Positions 22,941 to 31,496 are shown, counted from the first letter of the stretch. The stretch: DNA of 34,356 bases from Syntrophobacteraceae bacterium CG2_30_61_12 (GCA_001873705.1 MNZR01000239.1:1-34356); one strand, 5' to 3'. Translations and numbers: made by a program. The notes: generated by a model from the letters alone, not told the origin.

Positions 22941-23582
22941 TCAAGATTTGAGATTTTGGAGCACGTGGAGGAACCGTCGGAGTGCCGTGAGGTTGGTGCC
23001 GATGGCCAGCGCCGCCAGAGCCAGCATCAACACGGCATCCTTAAGGCCGGGCAAGGCCAGTCGAGCGGCGAGCCCATTGAACACCGGATTGAGCACACCG
23101 GCCAGACCGATTACGATAATCCGCTCGCCGCGTTGCAGCAGGCCGATCAGGCAGTCCTGCCCCAATCCTTCGGCGCGAGCGCGGGTGTAGCTCACCATCA
23201 GCGAACCGAACAGGATCAGTAAAATGGTCAGCGACAGCAGCGGGGTCGCCGCGTTGTGCCGGTAGAAATAGCACCAGATCCCGAGATAAATCAGCAGTTC
23301 GGTGTAGCGGTCCAGGACCGAATCCAAAAATGCACCGTATTTTCGGACCTGATCGAGGGACCGGGCCAGGCAGCCGTCGAGGGTATCCACCAGGCCGGTT
23401 AGCAGGGTCAGCAAACCGCCCAGGGCCGGCGCGAAAGCGAAGGCGATTCCGGCCAGCAGACTGACCAGCAGGCCGAACAGGGACAGGTGGTCGGGTTTGA
23501 TCCCGAGGCGAGTCAGCCCCGGAATGAGCGTGCGGTGCAGAAGCTGGTAGTAGGACGTTTCGATTCGAGTGCCCTTGAGCAT
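22941..23582 (-). CDS. CDP-alcohol phosphatidyltransferase family membrane enzyme
   Basis: This 213-residue integral membrane protein has the complete CDP-alcohol signature D-X2-DG-X2-AR-X8-G-X3-D-X3-D at D66, D69, G70, A73, R74, G83, D87 and D91. Such enzymes replace CMP on CDP-diacylglycerol with an alcohol to make phospholipid headgroups. The acceptor (glycerol phosphate, inositol phosphate or another) cannot be told from the motif. About six hydrophobic segments are present. ATG 23582 follows GGAG by eight bases and lies 28 bp after the moeA stop, so it is the last gene of the Moco operon. The link between a lipid enzyme and Moco genes looks opportunistic. Confidence 0.85.
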   Translation of the reverse strand: MLKGTRIETSYYQLLHRTLIPGLTRLGIKPDHLSLFGLLVSLLAGIAFAFAPALGGLLTLLTGLVDTLDGCLARSLDQVRKYGAFLDSVLDRYTELLIYLGIWCYFYRHNAATPLLSLTILLILFGSLMVSYTRARAEGLGQDCLIGLLQRGERIIVIGLAGVLNPVFNGLAARLALPGLKDAVLMLALAALAIGTNLTALRRFLHVLQNLKS

Positions 23583-23610
23583 GGACCATTCTCCGACTGT
23601 GCCACTGCAC

Positions 23611-24861
23611 TCATGGATCGAGCGGGATCGGGCAATGCAGCGCTGGATCATACAAGGCTGCCGGCACAATGCAACCTTTCTCCAGGGTGCTGAACTCAGG
23701 CACCAGCAGGTAGGCGTTGCGGCGATGGATCCGCGCGAACACCGACCCGGTATCGGTAATCAGCGGCTGGAAGCGCAGCGCGGCGGCGGACCGTTGCAAC
23801 CGCCCCGGCACCATGCGGGCACTGGCGCGCCGATTGTTCAGGGTGCTTTCGAGTACCGCCGGCAGCAGGGTCCCGGCGTCGGGGTCGGCCCCGGCAAGCG
23901 ATCGTAACCAGGGTAAGCCGAGCTGCATGAATACCGCTTCGGCGGCCCAGGGGGAGCCCGGCAAGGCCAGATAGCCGGTGCCGTTTTTGACCCCGAAGGC
24001 GCTGCCCCCGCCGGGGGTCAGACCGAGCCCCCGGAATATCGGCGTGATCCCCAGGATGTTCCAGGCGTCCCGAAGCACATCGCGGTCCCCGAAACCGGTC
24101 CCGCCGGTGCTGATGACCGCCTCGGCCTCGGCCCGGTCCAGGGTCCCGGCCACCGCTTCGGCGTCGTCCGCGGCGTTGCCCAGATTCAGCGCCACCCCTC
24201 CGTGCGCCGCCACCAGCCACTCCATCAGCAGGCGACTGTTGCAATACTGCATCGGAGCACGCCAGGGTTCGCCCAGTTCCAGCAGTTCATCGCCGGTGCC
24301 CAGCACCGCCACCCGGGGCCGTTTCACCACCTCGATCGCGTCCCAGCCGCAGGCGGCACACAGGGCCAGAACGGCCGGCGTCAGAATCCGCCCGGCAGCC
24401 GCGATCGGTTCCCCGCGACGAACATCGGCCCCGGGCGGCAGCACCCAGTCACCGGGCCGAAACGCGGTGGCGATGGCAACCCGACCGGAAAGCAGATGCG
24501 CTTGCTCGTCCGGAACCACCAGGTCGGCCCCGGCGGGAATGGGCGCTCCGGTCAGAATCCGCATCGCTTCTCCGGGGACCACAGCGGTTTCCAACGGGTG
24601 CCCGGCAGCCGCCGTTTCGGGGCGGAGCCGCAGCAGCACCGGCCGTTCCGGCCGCACATCCAGCAGATCCGAGCCGGCCACTGCGTAGCCGTCCATCCGC
24701 GACCGTGCCTGCTCAGGCAGGCTGCGCGGCGCGTAAAGATCACGGGCCGACACCCGGTCCAACGCCGCCGGCAATGGTATCACCTCGCTCGGGCACGGCG
24801 CCGATCGAGCCAGCAAAGCTTGGCGTGCCGCGGCAAGCGGCATGGGGTGCTGGGTCTTCAT
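23611..24861 (-). CDS. moeA: Molybdopterin molybdenumtransferase MoeA
   Basis: This 416-residue cytoplasmic enzyme inserts molybdate (or tungstate) into adenylated molybdopterin. Typical motifs are SRMDGYAV (54-61), ILTGAPIPAGADLVV, VAVLGTGDELLELG and the metal/pterin loop VISTGGTGFGDRD, where most MoeA proteins have SGGVSxGD. LALPGSPWAAEAVF replaces the usual LPGNPVA. These small changes are noted but do not remove the family identity. GGAGG precedes the ATG by about five bases. It lies 79 bp after mobA. Confidence 0.9.
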   Translation of the reverse strand: MKTQHPMPLAAARQALLARSAPCPSEVIPLPAALDRVSARDLYAPRSLPEQARSRMDGYAVAGSDLLDVRPERPVLLRLRPETAAAGHPLETAVVPGEAMRILTGAPIPAGADLVVPDEQAHLLSGRVAIATAFRPGDWVLPPGADVRRGEPIAAAGRILTPAVLALCAACGWDAIEVVKRPRVAVLGTGDELLELGEPWRAPMQYCNSRLLMEWLVAAHGGVALNLGNAADDAEAVAGTLDRAEAEAVISTGGTGFGDRDVLRDAWNILGITPIFRGLGLTPGGGSAFGVKNGTGYLALPGSPWAAEAVFMQLGLPWLRSLAGADPDAGTLLPAVLESTLNNRRASARMVPGRLQRSAAALRFQPLITDTGSVFARIHRRNAYLLVPEFSTLEKGCIVPAALYDPALHCPIPLDP

Positions 24862-24940
24862 GGGACCTCCAGGGCATCGCCAGCGGAATCAACCTCCGAC
24901 CCGAGCACTTCGACCGCGCCCTCCGATCCGCTGGAAAACC

Positions 24941-25507
24941 TCAAAGGATCCGCTGAAACTCGTCCAGGGTATTGATGTTTTGAAAGGTGAGTCCATCCGG
25001 GTCGAGGGGTCGCCAGAGATCTTCTTCCAGCCGGGCCACCCGAATCCCGGTATAGAAACGCACAATCTGTTTTTCCCCGCGTTCCAGCAGCGCCGCGATG
25101 AGCGGTAGGCAGCGGATGTGGTAGAGCGCAAACAGCGGCTCATGGAACCCGTTCCGGAGCGGCACCACCACGTCGGAGCCGGGTCTCATTTGGGCCATCC
25201 GTTCCACCACCGCCGGCACCAGGAACGGCATGTCGGTGGCCTTGACCAGCACCCACGGGGTGGGGCTGAACAGCAAGGCGGTCAGGATCCCGCCCAGGGG
25301 CCCCTGGTTCGGCATCACATCACGCACCAGGGTGGCTTCCGCCGCCACATACGGCAACAGGTCGTTGGCGACCACCAGGCAGGTCCGGCACCAGGGCTTG
25401 AGCCCGCGAATGGCGCGATCGAGCAGGCGTTCGCCGTGCAAAGCTTCCAGCGCCTTGTTGCGGCCGAACCGTCGGCTTTGGCCGCCGGCCAGGACCACGC
25501 CGGTCAT
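24941..25507 (-). CDS. mobA: Molybdenum cofactor guanylyltransferase MobA
   Basis: This 188-residue nucleotidyltransferase attaches GMP (or CMP in relatives) to the cofactor for DMSO-reductase-type enzymes. The start GVVLAGGQSRRFGRNKAL is the GTP-binding loop, followed by MPNQGPLGGI, ATDMPFL (metal aspartate) and the C-terminal FQNINTLDEF. It is in normal order and of normal length. Its ATG overlaps the mobB stop as ATGA, so the two are translationally coupled. Confidence 0.92.
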   Translation of the reverse strand: MTGVVLAGGQSRRFGRNKALEALHGERLLDRAIRGLKPWCRTCLVVANDLLPYVAAEATLVRDVMPNQGPLGGILTALLFSPTPWVLVKATDMPFLVPAVVERMAQMRPGSDVVVPLRNGFHEPLFALYHIRCLPLIAALLERGEKQIVRFYTGIRVARLEEDLWRPLDPDGLTFQNINTLDEFQRIL

Positions 25508-26172
25508 CGATCAGGGTCTCCATCGCATTGGATTTCGACCGTGATCCGATTGGGTTCTTTCCAGCCCCGCAGGGAACTCAGCATGCCCCGCAGCGCTCCC
25601 TGAATGATGTCCTGTACAAAGCCCTTCAAGGGCAACTTCTTGCCATCCAGGCGCACTTCGACCGGGTGCTGCTTACGCTCCTTGAGATAACGCTCTTCCA
25701 GCAACGCGGCCAGCTCATCGATCTGCTGGAAGCCGTAGCAGGGGACCTCCACCGGCGGCGGATCATCGCTCACCATGGCGATCAGATTGTCGCCCGGCTC
25801 GGTGCACAGCGGTTCTGCCGCCAGTTCCGCGCGGAACACCTCGATCTTGGGAAAATGCGAGCGTTTGTAGCCTTCCGCCAGCACGATCCGCTCGCTCCAA
25901 AAATAGCGCGCCACCGTCTCCTCGATCGGCATCTCGGCCGCCGTCGAGCGGATGCTCGCGACCTGGGTCGGACCGGCGATGGCGATGGTGTCCGCCCCGG
26001 CGCGTTTGTGTTTCCAGGTATCTTTCCCTTGGTGATCCATCTCGAACCCGTGCACATCGTGCTTCAGGGCCCCCACCCGGTAGCCGCGCCGCTTCAGCGC
26101 CGGAATCAGTTGCTCCAGGACCGTGGTTTTGCCGACATTGGCGGATCCCACGATGCAAATGATTGGAATCAT
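25504..26172 (-). CDS. mobB: MobB, molybdopterin-guanine dinucleotide biosynthesis GTPase, with C-terminal extension
   Basis: This 222-residue P-loop protein has GSANVGKTT at 9-17 and the MobB features GALKHDVHGFEMDHQGKDTW and LAEGYKRSHFPKIEVFR. MobB binds GTP and assists MobA. The usual MobB ends near residue 165. Here about 55 residues follow (PVEVRLDGKKLPLKGFVQDI, then a helical GMLSSLRGW segment). They look like a small extra domain seen in some anaerobe MobB proteins. Its function is unknown. Confidence 0.88.
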   Translation of the reverse strand: MIPIICIVGSANVGKTTVLEQLIPALKRRGYRVGALKHDVHGFEMDHQGKDTWKHKRAGADTIAIAGPTQVASIRSTAAEMPIEETVARYFWSERIVLAEGYKRSHFPKIEVFRAELAAEPLCTEPGDNLIAMVSDDPPPVEVPCYGFQQIDELAALLEERYLKERKQHPVEVRLDGKKLPLKGFVQDIIQGALRGMLSSLRGWKEPNRITVEIQCDGDPDR

Positions 26173-26217
26173 GATTGCCCCCGTTGCCGCGGCCGGCGTC
26201 GGTTCGGCCCGGCCGCT

Positions 26218-27660
26218 TCAGTAGGAAAGGTAGATGGTCTTCGGCTCGGTGAATTCTTCCAGCCCGAAGTGGGATTTTTCCCGACCCAGACCGCTCTGTT
26301 TGACCCCTCCGAACGGCGCGTGCGAATACGCCGGATGAATCCGATTGATCCAGAGCGATCCCACTTCCAGGTCCCCGGCATGATCCAGGGCGGCGCCGAG
26401 ATCGCGGCCAAACCAATAGGCCGCCAGCCCATAGGGGGTGGCATTGGCCCTGGCCACCGCTTCGGCCACTCCGGAGACCGGGCTGATGATTACCACCGGG
26501 CCGAAAATTTCTTCCCGGGTGTGCTCCGGATCGATCCGGGCGCCGTCGATCACGGTGGGGCCGAGATAATAGCCGAGCGGAGGCCGTGCGGCCTGGCGCC
26601 CGTCCAGCAGCAGGCGGCCGCCCTGGTTCACCAGTTGCTCGATTTGCGCGCGGACCCTGGCCAGAACTCCCGGATTGTTGAGCGGCCCCAGGTCGGTGTC
26701 GGGGTCCCCCGGCGGTCCCAGCCGAAGCGTGGCCGCGTGCTTCACGAATTGGTCGAGGAACGCTTCGAACAGGCTGCGGGCCACATAGATCCGGCTGATC
26801 CGATAGCAATACTGGCCGCTGTTCTTGAAAGTTTGCTCGACCAGGTCCGGCAGGACCGCGGCCCAATCGGCATCCTCACAAACAATCGCGGGGCAATTCC
26901 CGCCCAGTTCCAGCACCGATTTGCGTACTCGAGCGGCATTGAGCGCCAGGATTTCCCGACCCACCTGAGCGCTTCCGGTGAATGCGACCAGCCGTGGCAG
27001 GGGGTGTTCCACCAGAAAGCGGCCGGTTTCCGGCCCGGGTCCGGTCACTACCTGCACGGTCCCTTGGGGATAACCGACGGCGCCGGCCAGGCGCGCGAGC
27101 AGCAGCGCGGTGAGCGAGGTGTGTTCATCCGGCTTGGCCACCACCGTGCATCCCACCGCCAGGGCCGGGGCCAGTTTACAAACCAGGTTGCTGAGGGGAT
27201 AATTGAATGGGGTGATCGCCGCCACCGTGCCCACCGGTTCGCGCACCACCAGGACCTGCTCGCGCCGGCAAGCGCCCGGGAGCAATTCTCCCTTCAGACG
27301 CAGCATCTCTTCGGCGAAATAATGGCACAATCGGGAGGCGCTCCGCACTTCAGCGCGGGCCGCTCGAAGCGGCTTGCCCACTTCCTCTACCATCAGGGAG
27401 CTGAGTGCTTCTTGTTCGCCCGCGATGCTTTCGCCAAGCGCATGCAGCAAAGCACCGCGCTCGGCCGCCGGGACCCTTTTCCATGATTCCTGAGCGTGAA
27501 CGGCGCCCTGCACGGCTTCATCCACCAGCGCCCGATCGGCTACCGTGATCGCGGCGAAGGCCTGCTCGGTGGCCGGGTCGATAACCGGGACCCAGTCCCC
27601 TCCGCTTCGTTCCTCGCCATCGATCCAGCAGCCGCGGCGTTGTTGCACGTATCGATCCAC
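26218..27660 (-). CDS. NAD(P)-dependent aldehyde dehydrogenase
   Basis: This 480-residue member of the ALDH superfamily has the oxyanion Asn153 (PFNYPLS), nucleotide-binding FTGSAQVGREI, catalytic Glu251 (LELGGNCPAIV) and catalytic Cys285 (NSGQYCYR). The C-terminal FGGVKQSGLGREK and FTEPKTIYLSY are standard. It oxidises an aldehyde to the acid; the substrate cannot be deduced. The start is GTG 27660, five bases after AGGGAG. It leads the transcript with mobB, mobA, moeA and the CDP-alcohol transferase (45 bp to mobB). ALDHs of this type do not need Moco, so the link may just be shared transcription. Confidence 0.92.
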   Translation of the reverse strand: MDRYVQQRRGCWIDGEERSGGDWVPVIDPATEQAFAAITVADRALVDEAVQGAVHAQESWKRVPAAERGALLHALGESIAGEQEALSSLMVEEVGKPLRAARAEVRSASRLCHYFAEEMLRLKGELLPGACRREQVLVVREPVGTVAAITPFNYPLSNLVCKLAPALAVGCTVVAKPDEHTSLTALLLARLAGAVGYPQGTVQVVTGPGPETGRFLVEHPLPRLVAFTGSAQVGREILALNAARVRKSVLELGGNCPAIVCEDADWAAVLPDLVEQTFKNSGQYCYRISRIYVARSLFEAFLDQFVKHAATLRLGPPGDPDTDLGPLNNPGVLARVRAQIEQLVNQGGRLLLDGRQAARPPLGYYLGPTVIDGARIDPEHTREEIFGPVVIISPVSGVAEAVARANATPYGLAAYWFGRDLGAALDHAGDLEVGSLWINRIHPAYSHAPFGGVKQSGLGREKSHFGLEEFTEPKTIYLSY

Positions 27661-27718
27661 TGTTCTCCCTGATCGGTTTCATCGTGAGCGCCATCCCCCC
27701 GACCTGGAGGCGAGTGAA

Positions 27719-27747
27719 ACTATGGCACATGGGTTTCCGCCTGTCAA
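27719..27747 (-). promoter_or_regulatory. Sigma70-type promoter of the aldehyde dehydrogenase-Moco operon
   Basis: On the minus strand TTGACA (27747-27742), exactly 17 bases, then CATAGT (27724-27719). Transcription should start near 27712, about 50 bases before the GTG start at 27660. Confidence 0.75.
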
Positions 27748-27833
27748 CGCATCGGCCATCCAAGGCAGACTCCGGCCTAATGCGCCAGGCACTGAATAAT
27801 GGTTGGGTGCAACCCAGGTCCATGGCGAGTTCG

Positions 27834-27938
27834 TATACTGGTTTAGGATTGGATGTTTCATTACCAAAAGCGGGCAAGATGCCCGCGCTCCCGGGAAAGA
27901 GCGCACACGAAACGAAACCTTTTGCCCTTAACCGGTAT
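27834..27938 (+). repeat. Full copy of the family 1 hairpin repeat
   Basis: The left end is TATACTGGTTTAGGAT, the central hairpin is GCGGGCA-AGA-TGCCCGC, and the right end is CCCTTAACCGGTAT. The ends are inverted copies of each other with a few mismatches. It is the cleanest copy in the window. Confidence 0.88.
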
Positions 27939-27947
27939 GGATCGTAG

Positions 27948-27978
27948 GTCGGGTTGCGACCAGCGGGAGCTACCCGAC
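27948..27978. repeat. Hairpin repeat with GTCGGGT/ACCCGAC arms
   Basis: A 7-bp perfect stem with a 17-base loop directly after the family 1 copy. A similar pair of CGGGT/ACCCG arms flanks 31174-31208. It may be a third, short dispersed element. Confidence 0.35.
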
Positions 27979-28197
27979 GGACCGGCAACGCCCCCAATCC
28001 ACGACCCCACACCGGATCGTCAGGGAGTGCCCGGCTCACCCCGACCCACACTGTTTATTGATCATTAGAAAGACGAACCGCGGGCGCAGGGCGGTAGTTT
28101 CGCGCCATGGCGGGGTTCAGCTCAGCTCGCTCGACGATCGGGCAGTTACCATGGATATACCCGTTGAGGAGGAAACCCTTCACTCCTTATGGGCTTG

Positions 28198-28227
28198 TTC
28201 CCGGGAGCGCGGGCATCTTGCCCGCAT
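28198..28227 (-). repeat. Centre-only inverted fragment of the family 1 repeat
   Basis: TTCCCGGGAGCGCGGGCATC and TTGCCCGC match the reverse complement of the hairpin core and its right flank in the full copies. Both ends are missing. Confidence 0.65.
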
Positions 28228-28277
28228 TTGACAGCGGATTTCAGCCCCTGACCGCCCCGTGAGTATTCCTTGGCGCC

Positions 28278-28305
28278 CACCAGGGCCGCGGCACCAGGGC
28301 CGCGG
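28278..28305. repeat. Tandem pair of the 14-mer CACCAGGGCCGCGG
   Basis: Two perfect head-to-tail units between the pilB stop and the family 1 fragment. Probably replication slippage. Confidence 0.6.
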
Positions 28306-28338
28306 GGGCAAGGAGGCGGTGAACGGTAACCGGTTCAT

Positions 28339-30324
28339 TCAAGCCGGATATTGGCCGAGATTGCCACTCGCCGCCGGCTCGTCGGCGATGATTCCCTCGC
28401 CCAGCCGGAACACGCCGCTCATGGTCCTCCTCAAGTCATGAATGCTGGAAAAGGGGAGCATCCTTAGGAGTTCGTCGGGATTGGTCATGCCTGCCCGGAG
28501 TTTGGCGAGGGCATCGGTGGCCATGGGTACCGTGCTGTTCCTCGAGCTCTCGCGAATTTCGTCGAAGGACGCATTCTTGCTGATGAGGAGCATGTCGGTT
28601 TCGCTGGGCACCCACAGTTCACCGATGGCGAAGCGGCCCTTATAGCCGCGGAAATTACATTCGGGGCACTTACGCCCCTGATAATGCTTCATGCCCGGGG
28701 TCAGGGTGCGAAACAACTCGGTCAGGGTCTTTTCCGAAGGTTGATATTCTTCCTTACACACTGGGCAAATCTTCCGCGTCAACCGCTGCGCCAGGACCCC
28801 GGCCAAGCAGGCATTGATCAGGCTGGGTTCGATGCCGAGACCGAGCAGACGGGTGATGGTGCTGACCGCATCGTTGGTGTGCATGGTGGAAAGCACCAGA
28901 TGTCCGGTTTGGGCAGCGCGAAACGCCATTTCCGCCGTTTCCGCATCGCGGATTTCACCGATCAAGATGATGTCCGGATCTTGTCTCAGGAAGGCTCGGG
29001 TGTAGTTGGCGAAGGTGTTGTTGATTTTTTCGTTCACTTCGCATTGGGTGATGCCGTTATACACGTATTCGATCGGGTCCTCCGCCGTGAGGATCTTGAT
29101 GCCGGGCTTGAATACCGTCATGAGGGCCCCGTATAGGGTGGTGCTCTTTCCGGAACCGGTCGGGCCGGTGACCAGCATGATGCCGGTGGTGCGTTCCAAC
29201 AGGCTGTGCATGGAATCCAGGATTTCCGTGCAGAAACCCAACTCATCGATGGAACGCGGCGCGTTGTTGGGATCCAGGATGCGGAGCACGGCGTTTTCCC
29301 CGAAATAGCCCGGTACCACGGAAATGCGGATATCGATCTTGCGGGTTTCCTCGCCCTCCACTACCCGGGTTCGAAAACTCCCGTCTTGTGGCCGACGCTT
29401 TTCCGCGATATCCAGCTTGCCCAGGATCTTGACCTTGGAAATGAGTTCCTTGCTGCGTCGATTGATATCATTTTGCAGATCGGGCAGGTTCGCTTCTCGC
29501 AATATACCGTCGATCCGGTAGCGGATCAGCATCTGCCGATCAAGGCTCTCGAAATGGATGTCCGAGGCGCGGTTGCCGAGAGCGGTGCCGATGATGAGCT
29601 GGATCAGGCTGTCCACTTTCTTGTCCGGAGGTGCTTCGGTCTGCTGCGCACCGACGGCTGCCGGCGCCTCGTCGACCGTCCGCAAGTCAAGCTCCGGGTA
29701 TTCGTTGAGACCCTGCTGGTCCTTGTTCTGATACAGACGATCGATGGCCCGCTCGATCGCGGCTCGGACGGCCGTGGCCACGTTGATCTTCTGGCCGGTG
29801 AAATAGGAGAGTTCCTCGGCAAGCCTGAAGTTGGTGGGATCGTCCATGGCGATGGTGATCGCCCCGCCTTTTCTGGAAAGGGGCACCACCAAGTTCTTTC
29901 TGGCGTATCCTTCGCTCATGACCGTCACCAGACTGTTGTCGAGGGTGGCCTTGTCGAGGTTCAGCAACGGGACATCGAGTTGGGTGCTGATCGCCTTGCG
30001 CATCGCTGTCTCTTCGAGGTAGCCGAGCTTGATCAGGACCTCGCCCAGGGGCAGTTTCCATTCCTGCTGTTGCCGCAACCCGATTTCCAGTTGTTCCTGA
30101 CTGATGGCGCCGGACCGAATCAGGACCTGCCCCAGCAGGGGACGCTTGAAATAGTGATCGAGTACGAAATTCAGCTGCTTTTCGGTGAGCGCCTTCATGT
30201 CCACCAGGATTTTCCCGATCGGCTTGTATTCGGCGAGCTTCTCCTGAATGCCGGCGGCCAGTTCCACTTGCATCTGATCGACCATGCCTTCGGCAACCAG
30301 CAATTCCCCGAGCTTTTTCGTCAT
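28339..30324 (-). CDS. PilB/GspE-type assembly ATPase (type IV pilus or type II secretion)
   Basis: This 661-residue hexameric ATPase powers pilus or pseudopilus extension from the inner-membrane face. It has one or two N-terminal MshEN-like regions (roughly 1-110 with LGELLVAEGMV and LGEVLIKLGYL repeats, then PLLNLDKATLD to about 195). The GspE core follows: Walker A GPTGSGKSTT (387-396), the Asp box TAEDPIEY, Walker B DPDIILIGEIRD (449-460), the His box GHLVLSTMHTNDA and a zinc tetracysteine C520/C523/C553/C556. MshEN domains often bind c-di-GMP, which fits the PilZ neighbour. A GGGGGA ribosome site lies eight bases before the ATG. No other pilus gene is in the window. Confidence 0.9.
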   Translation of the reverse strand: MTKKLGELLVAEGMVDQMQVELAAGIQEKLAEYKPIGKILVDMKALTEKQLNFVLDHYFKRPLLGQVLIRSGAISQEQLEIGLRQQQEWKLPLGEVLIKLGYLEETAMRKAISTQLDVPLLNLDKATLDNSLVTVMSEGYARKNLVVPLSRKGGAITIAMDDPTNFRLAEELSYFTGQKINVATAVRAAIERAIDRLYQNKDQQGLNEYPELDLRTVDEAPAAVGAQQTEAPPDKKVDSLIQLIIGTALGNRASDIHFESLDRQMLIRYRIDGILREANLPDLQNDINRRSKELISKVKILGKLDIAEKRRPQDGSFRTRVVEGEETRKIDIRISVVPGYFGENAVLRILDPNNAPRSIDELGFCTEILDSMHSLLERTTGIMLVTGPTGSGKSTTLYGALMTVFKPGIKILTAEDPIEYVYNGITQCEVNEKINNTFANYTRAFLRQDPDIILIGEIRDAETAEMAFRAAQTGHLVLSTMHTNDAVSTITRLLGLGIEPSLINACLAGVLAQRLTRKICPVCKEEYQPSEKTLTELFRTLTPGMKHYQGRKCPECNFRGYKGRFAIGELWVPSETDMLLISKNASFDEIRESSRNSTVPMATDALAKLRAGMTNPDELLRMLPFSSIHDLRRTMSGVFRLGEGIIADEPAASGNLGQYPA

Positions 30325-30631
30325 TTCCGAATTCCCCCTGATCTCGCAAGGCGAAGGTCACTTATCCTGATTGACATTGGGATGTTTGCTGCTCAACGCA
30401 CAGCCGGGCCCTTATCATCGCCCACGGCCGCGGCACTCGCGGGGGTCATATCGCGGCGTTTCTCCGCGGACTCCGCGATTCCGCGTGAGTTGAGAAGAGC
30501 CTATTCTCAACCCCGAAAAACCCAGCGGATCGGGCCCCCTCTAGGCCGCGCCGCCTTCGACCAAGGCTGCCGCGCGAACGAGTCCTGCCTGATTTGCACT
30601 CAGCATTCGCGCTCCCTGTCGCGGGTCGGGA
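30325..30631. other. Spacer between pilZ-like and pilB-like genes
   Basis: No gene is seen in these 307 bases. A half copy of the family 2 repeat (TTTCTCCGCGGACTCCGCG and CGCGTGAG, about 30455-30488) is present. No convincing promoter for the ATPase gene was found. Confidence 0.45.
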
Positions 30632-31120
30632 TCAAACCATTAGGGTAAAGCCAATCACCTCCCTGGCCTTATATTCCATATTGACGAACTCAGCACCGAT
30701 CCGGGTCCCAAGAATATTTCGAACCACCACGCTACAGCGGATCTCCACCCCACCCAGTGGAAATTCAATCTTCAGTTTATCACCGAGGGTAATCTTTTCC
30801 ATCCCTTCCGGTCCCATTTCCATTCGCAAACCATTGAGGGAAATGTTTTCCAGAGTCATCCAGCGCTTGATCGATCCCGGTTCGACGCACCAATAGCAAC
30901 CGCGGATCGCCACCGGTTTGCGGTAGGTGTCCCGTCTTTCCAGAAAAACCTGGAACCTGACCCCGCAAGCGCACTTGACCGGAACCGTCTTGCCGCCATG
31001 GCTTCTCAACCGTTCGGCCTCAAAACTCTTGAACCGGCCGCAGTGTTGGCAAACAACGGTAACCGATTTCTTGCCCTCGAAAAATACCGTCTGGGTCATT
31101 GTGCTCATGGTTGTATCCAT
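30632..31120 (-). CDS. Zinc-ribbon plus PilZ domain protein (c-di-GMP receptor candidate)
   Basis: This 162-residue soluble protein has a four-cysteine knuckle in its N-terminal part (C24, C27, C50, C52) that probably binds zinc. A PilZ domain follows, with both c-di-GMP-contact motifs: R63-X3-R67 (RRDTYR) and N-X-S-X2-G at N92/S94/G97 (NISLNG). PilZ proteins sense c-di-GMP and act on motility, pili or exopolysaccharide. It sits upstream of the PilB-like ATPase on the same strand, so pilus control is a reasonable inference. The start is weakly supported; ATG 31120 has only AAAAG before it, and ATG 31108 is an alternative. Confidence 0.82.
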   Translation of the reverse strand: MDTTMSTMTQTVFFEGKKSVTVVCQHCGRFKSFEAERLRSHGGKTVPVKCACGVRFQVFLERRDTYRKPVAIRGCYWCVEPGSIKRWMTLENISLNGLRMEMGPEGMEKITLGDKLKIEFPLGGVEIRCSVVVRNILGTRIGAEFVNMEYKAREVIGFTLMV

Positions 31121-31496
31121 CTTTTCATCGGACTAAGATTGGGTATGGGCCAAGCGCCACGCATCCCACCCGCCGGGTCACGGAACGCCGTTGCGCCCGC
31201 GCTACCCGACGATTCCGAACGCACTTCCCATCGCTCTTATGATCGGTCAATGAGGGGTGAGGCTTGAGCCCGGTGTTCCTTCCCCGAATTGGGTTTCGAG
31301 TCGCGATTCGAGCACCGATCTTTACGAATGCAATGAAGTGCGGTAGTAGCTTACCGATGAAATGGTTGACGATCAGTTCCCTGCTCATCGAAACGAAATT
31401 CAAATGACGATTGCCTGGACGCGGCTCTTCCGTAACGAGGGTCTGGTTTGGATGGGGTCGAGCAAGCGCGTTCAATCCTTTGAGGAGTGCGCGAGC
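31121..31496. other. Spacer between divergent pilZ-like and RND adaptor genes
   Basis: No gene is supported in these 376 bases. Arms CGGGT (31174-31178) and ACCCG (31204-31208) resemble the hairpin at 27948-27978. An open frame continues upstream of the adaptor start to 31362 but carries no signal peptide and no good ribosome site. No promoter was recognised with confidence. Confidence 0.45.

Larger units (their letters stand above)
27661..28338. other. Non-coding region upstream of the aldehyde dehydrogenase operon
   Basis: No gene is supported in these 678 bases. They contain the operon promoter (27719-27747), a full family 1 repeat (27834-27938), a hairpin with GTCGGGT/ACCCGAC arms (27948-27978), a centre-only inverted family 1 fragment (28198-28227) and a 14-bp tandem repeat (28278-28305). 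It reads like an old repeat-accumulating spacer. Confidence 0.6.

Noticed and set aside
25528-27486. Plus-strand open frame of about 650 codons opposite mobB and the aldehyde dehydrogenase
   Set aside because: It spans two convincing minus-strand genes and shows the His/Gly/Arg-rich composition typical of antisense frames in GC-rich DNA.
12242-28227. Repeats as a CRISPR array
   Set aside because: The copies are about 105 bp long, kilobases apart and in both orientations, with no regular spacers and no cas genes.
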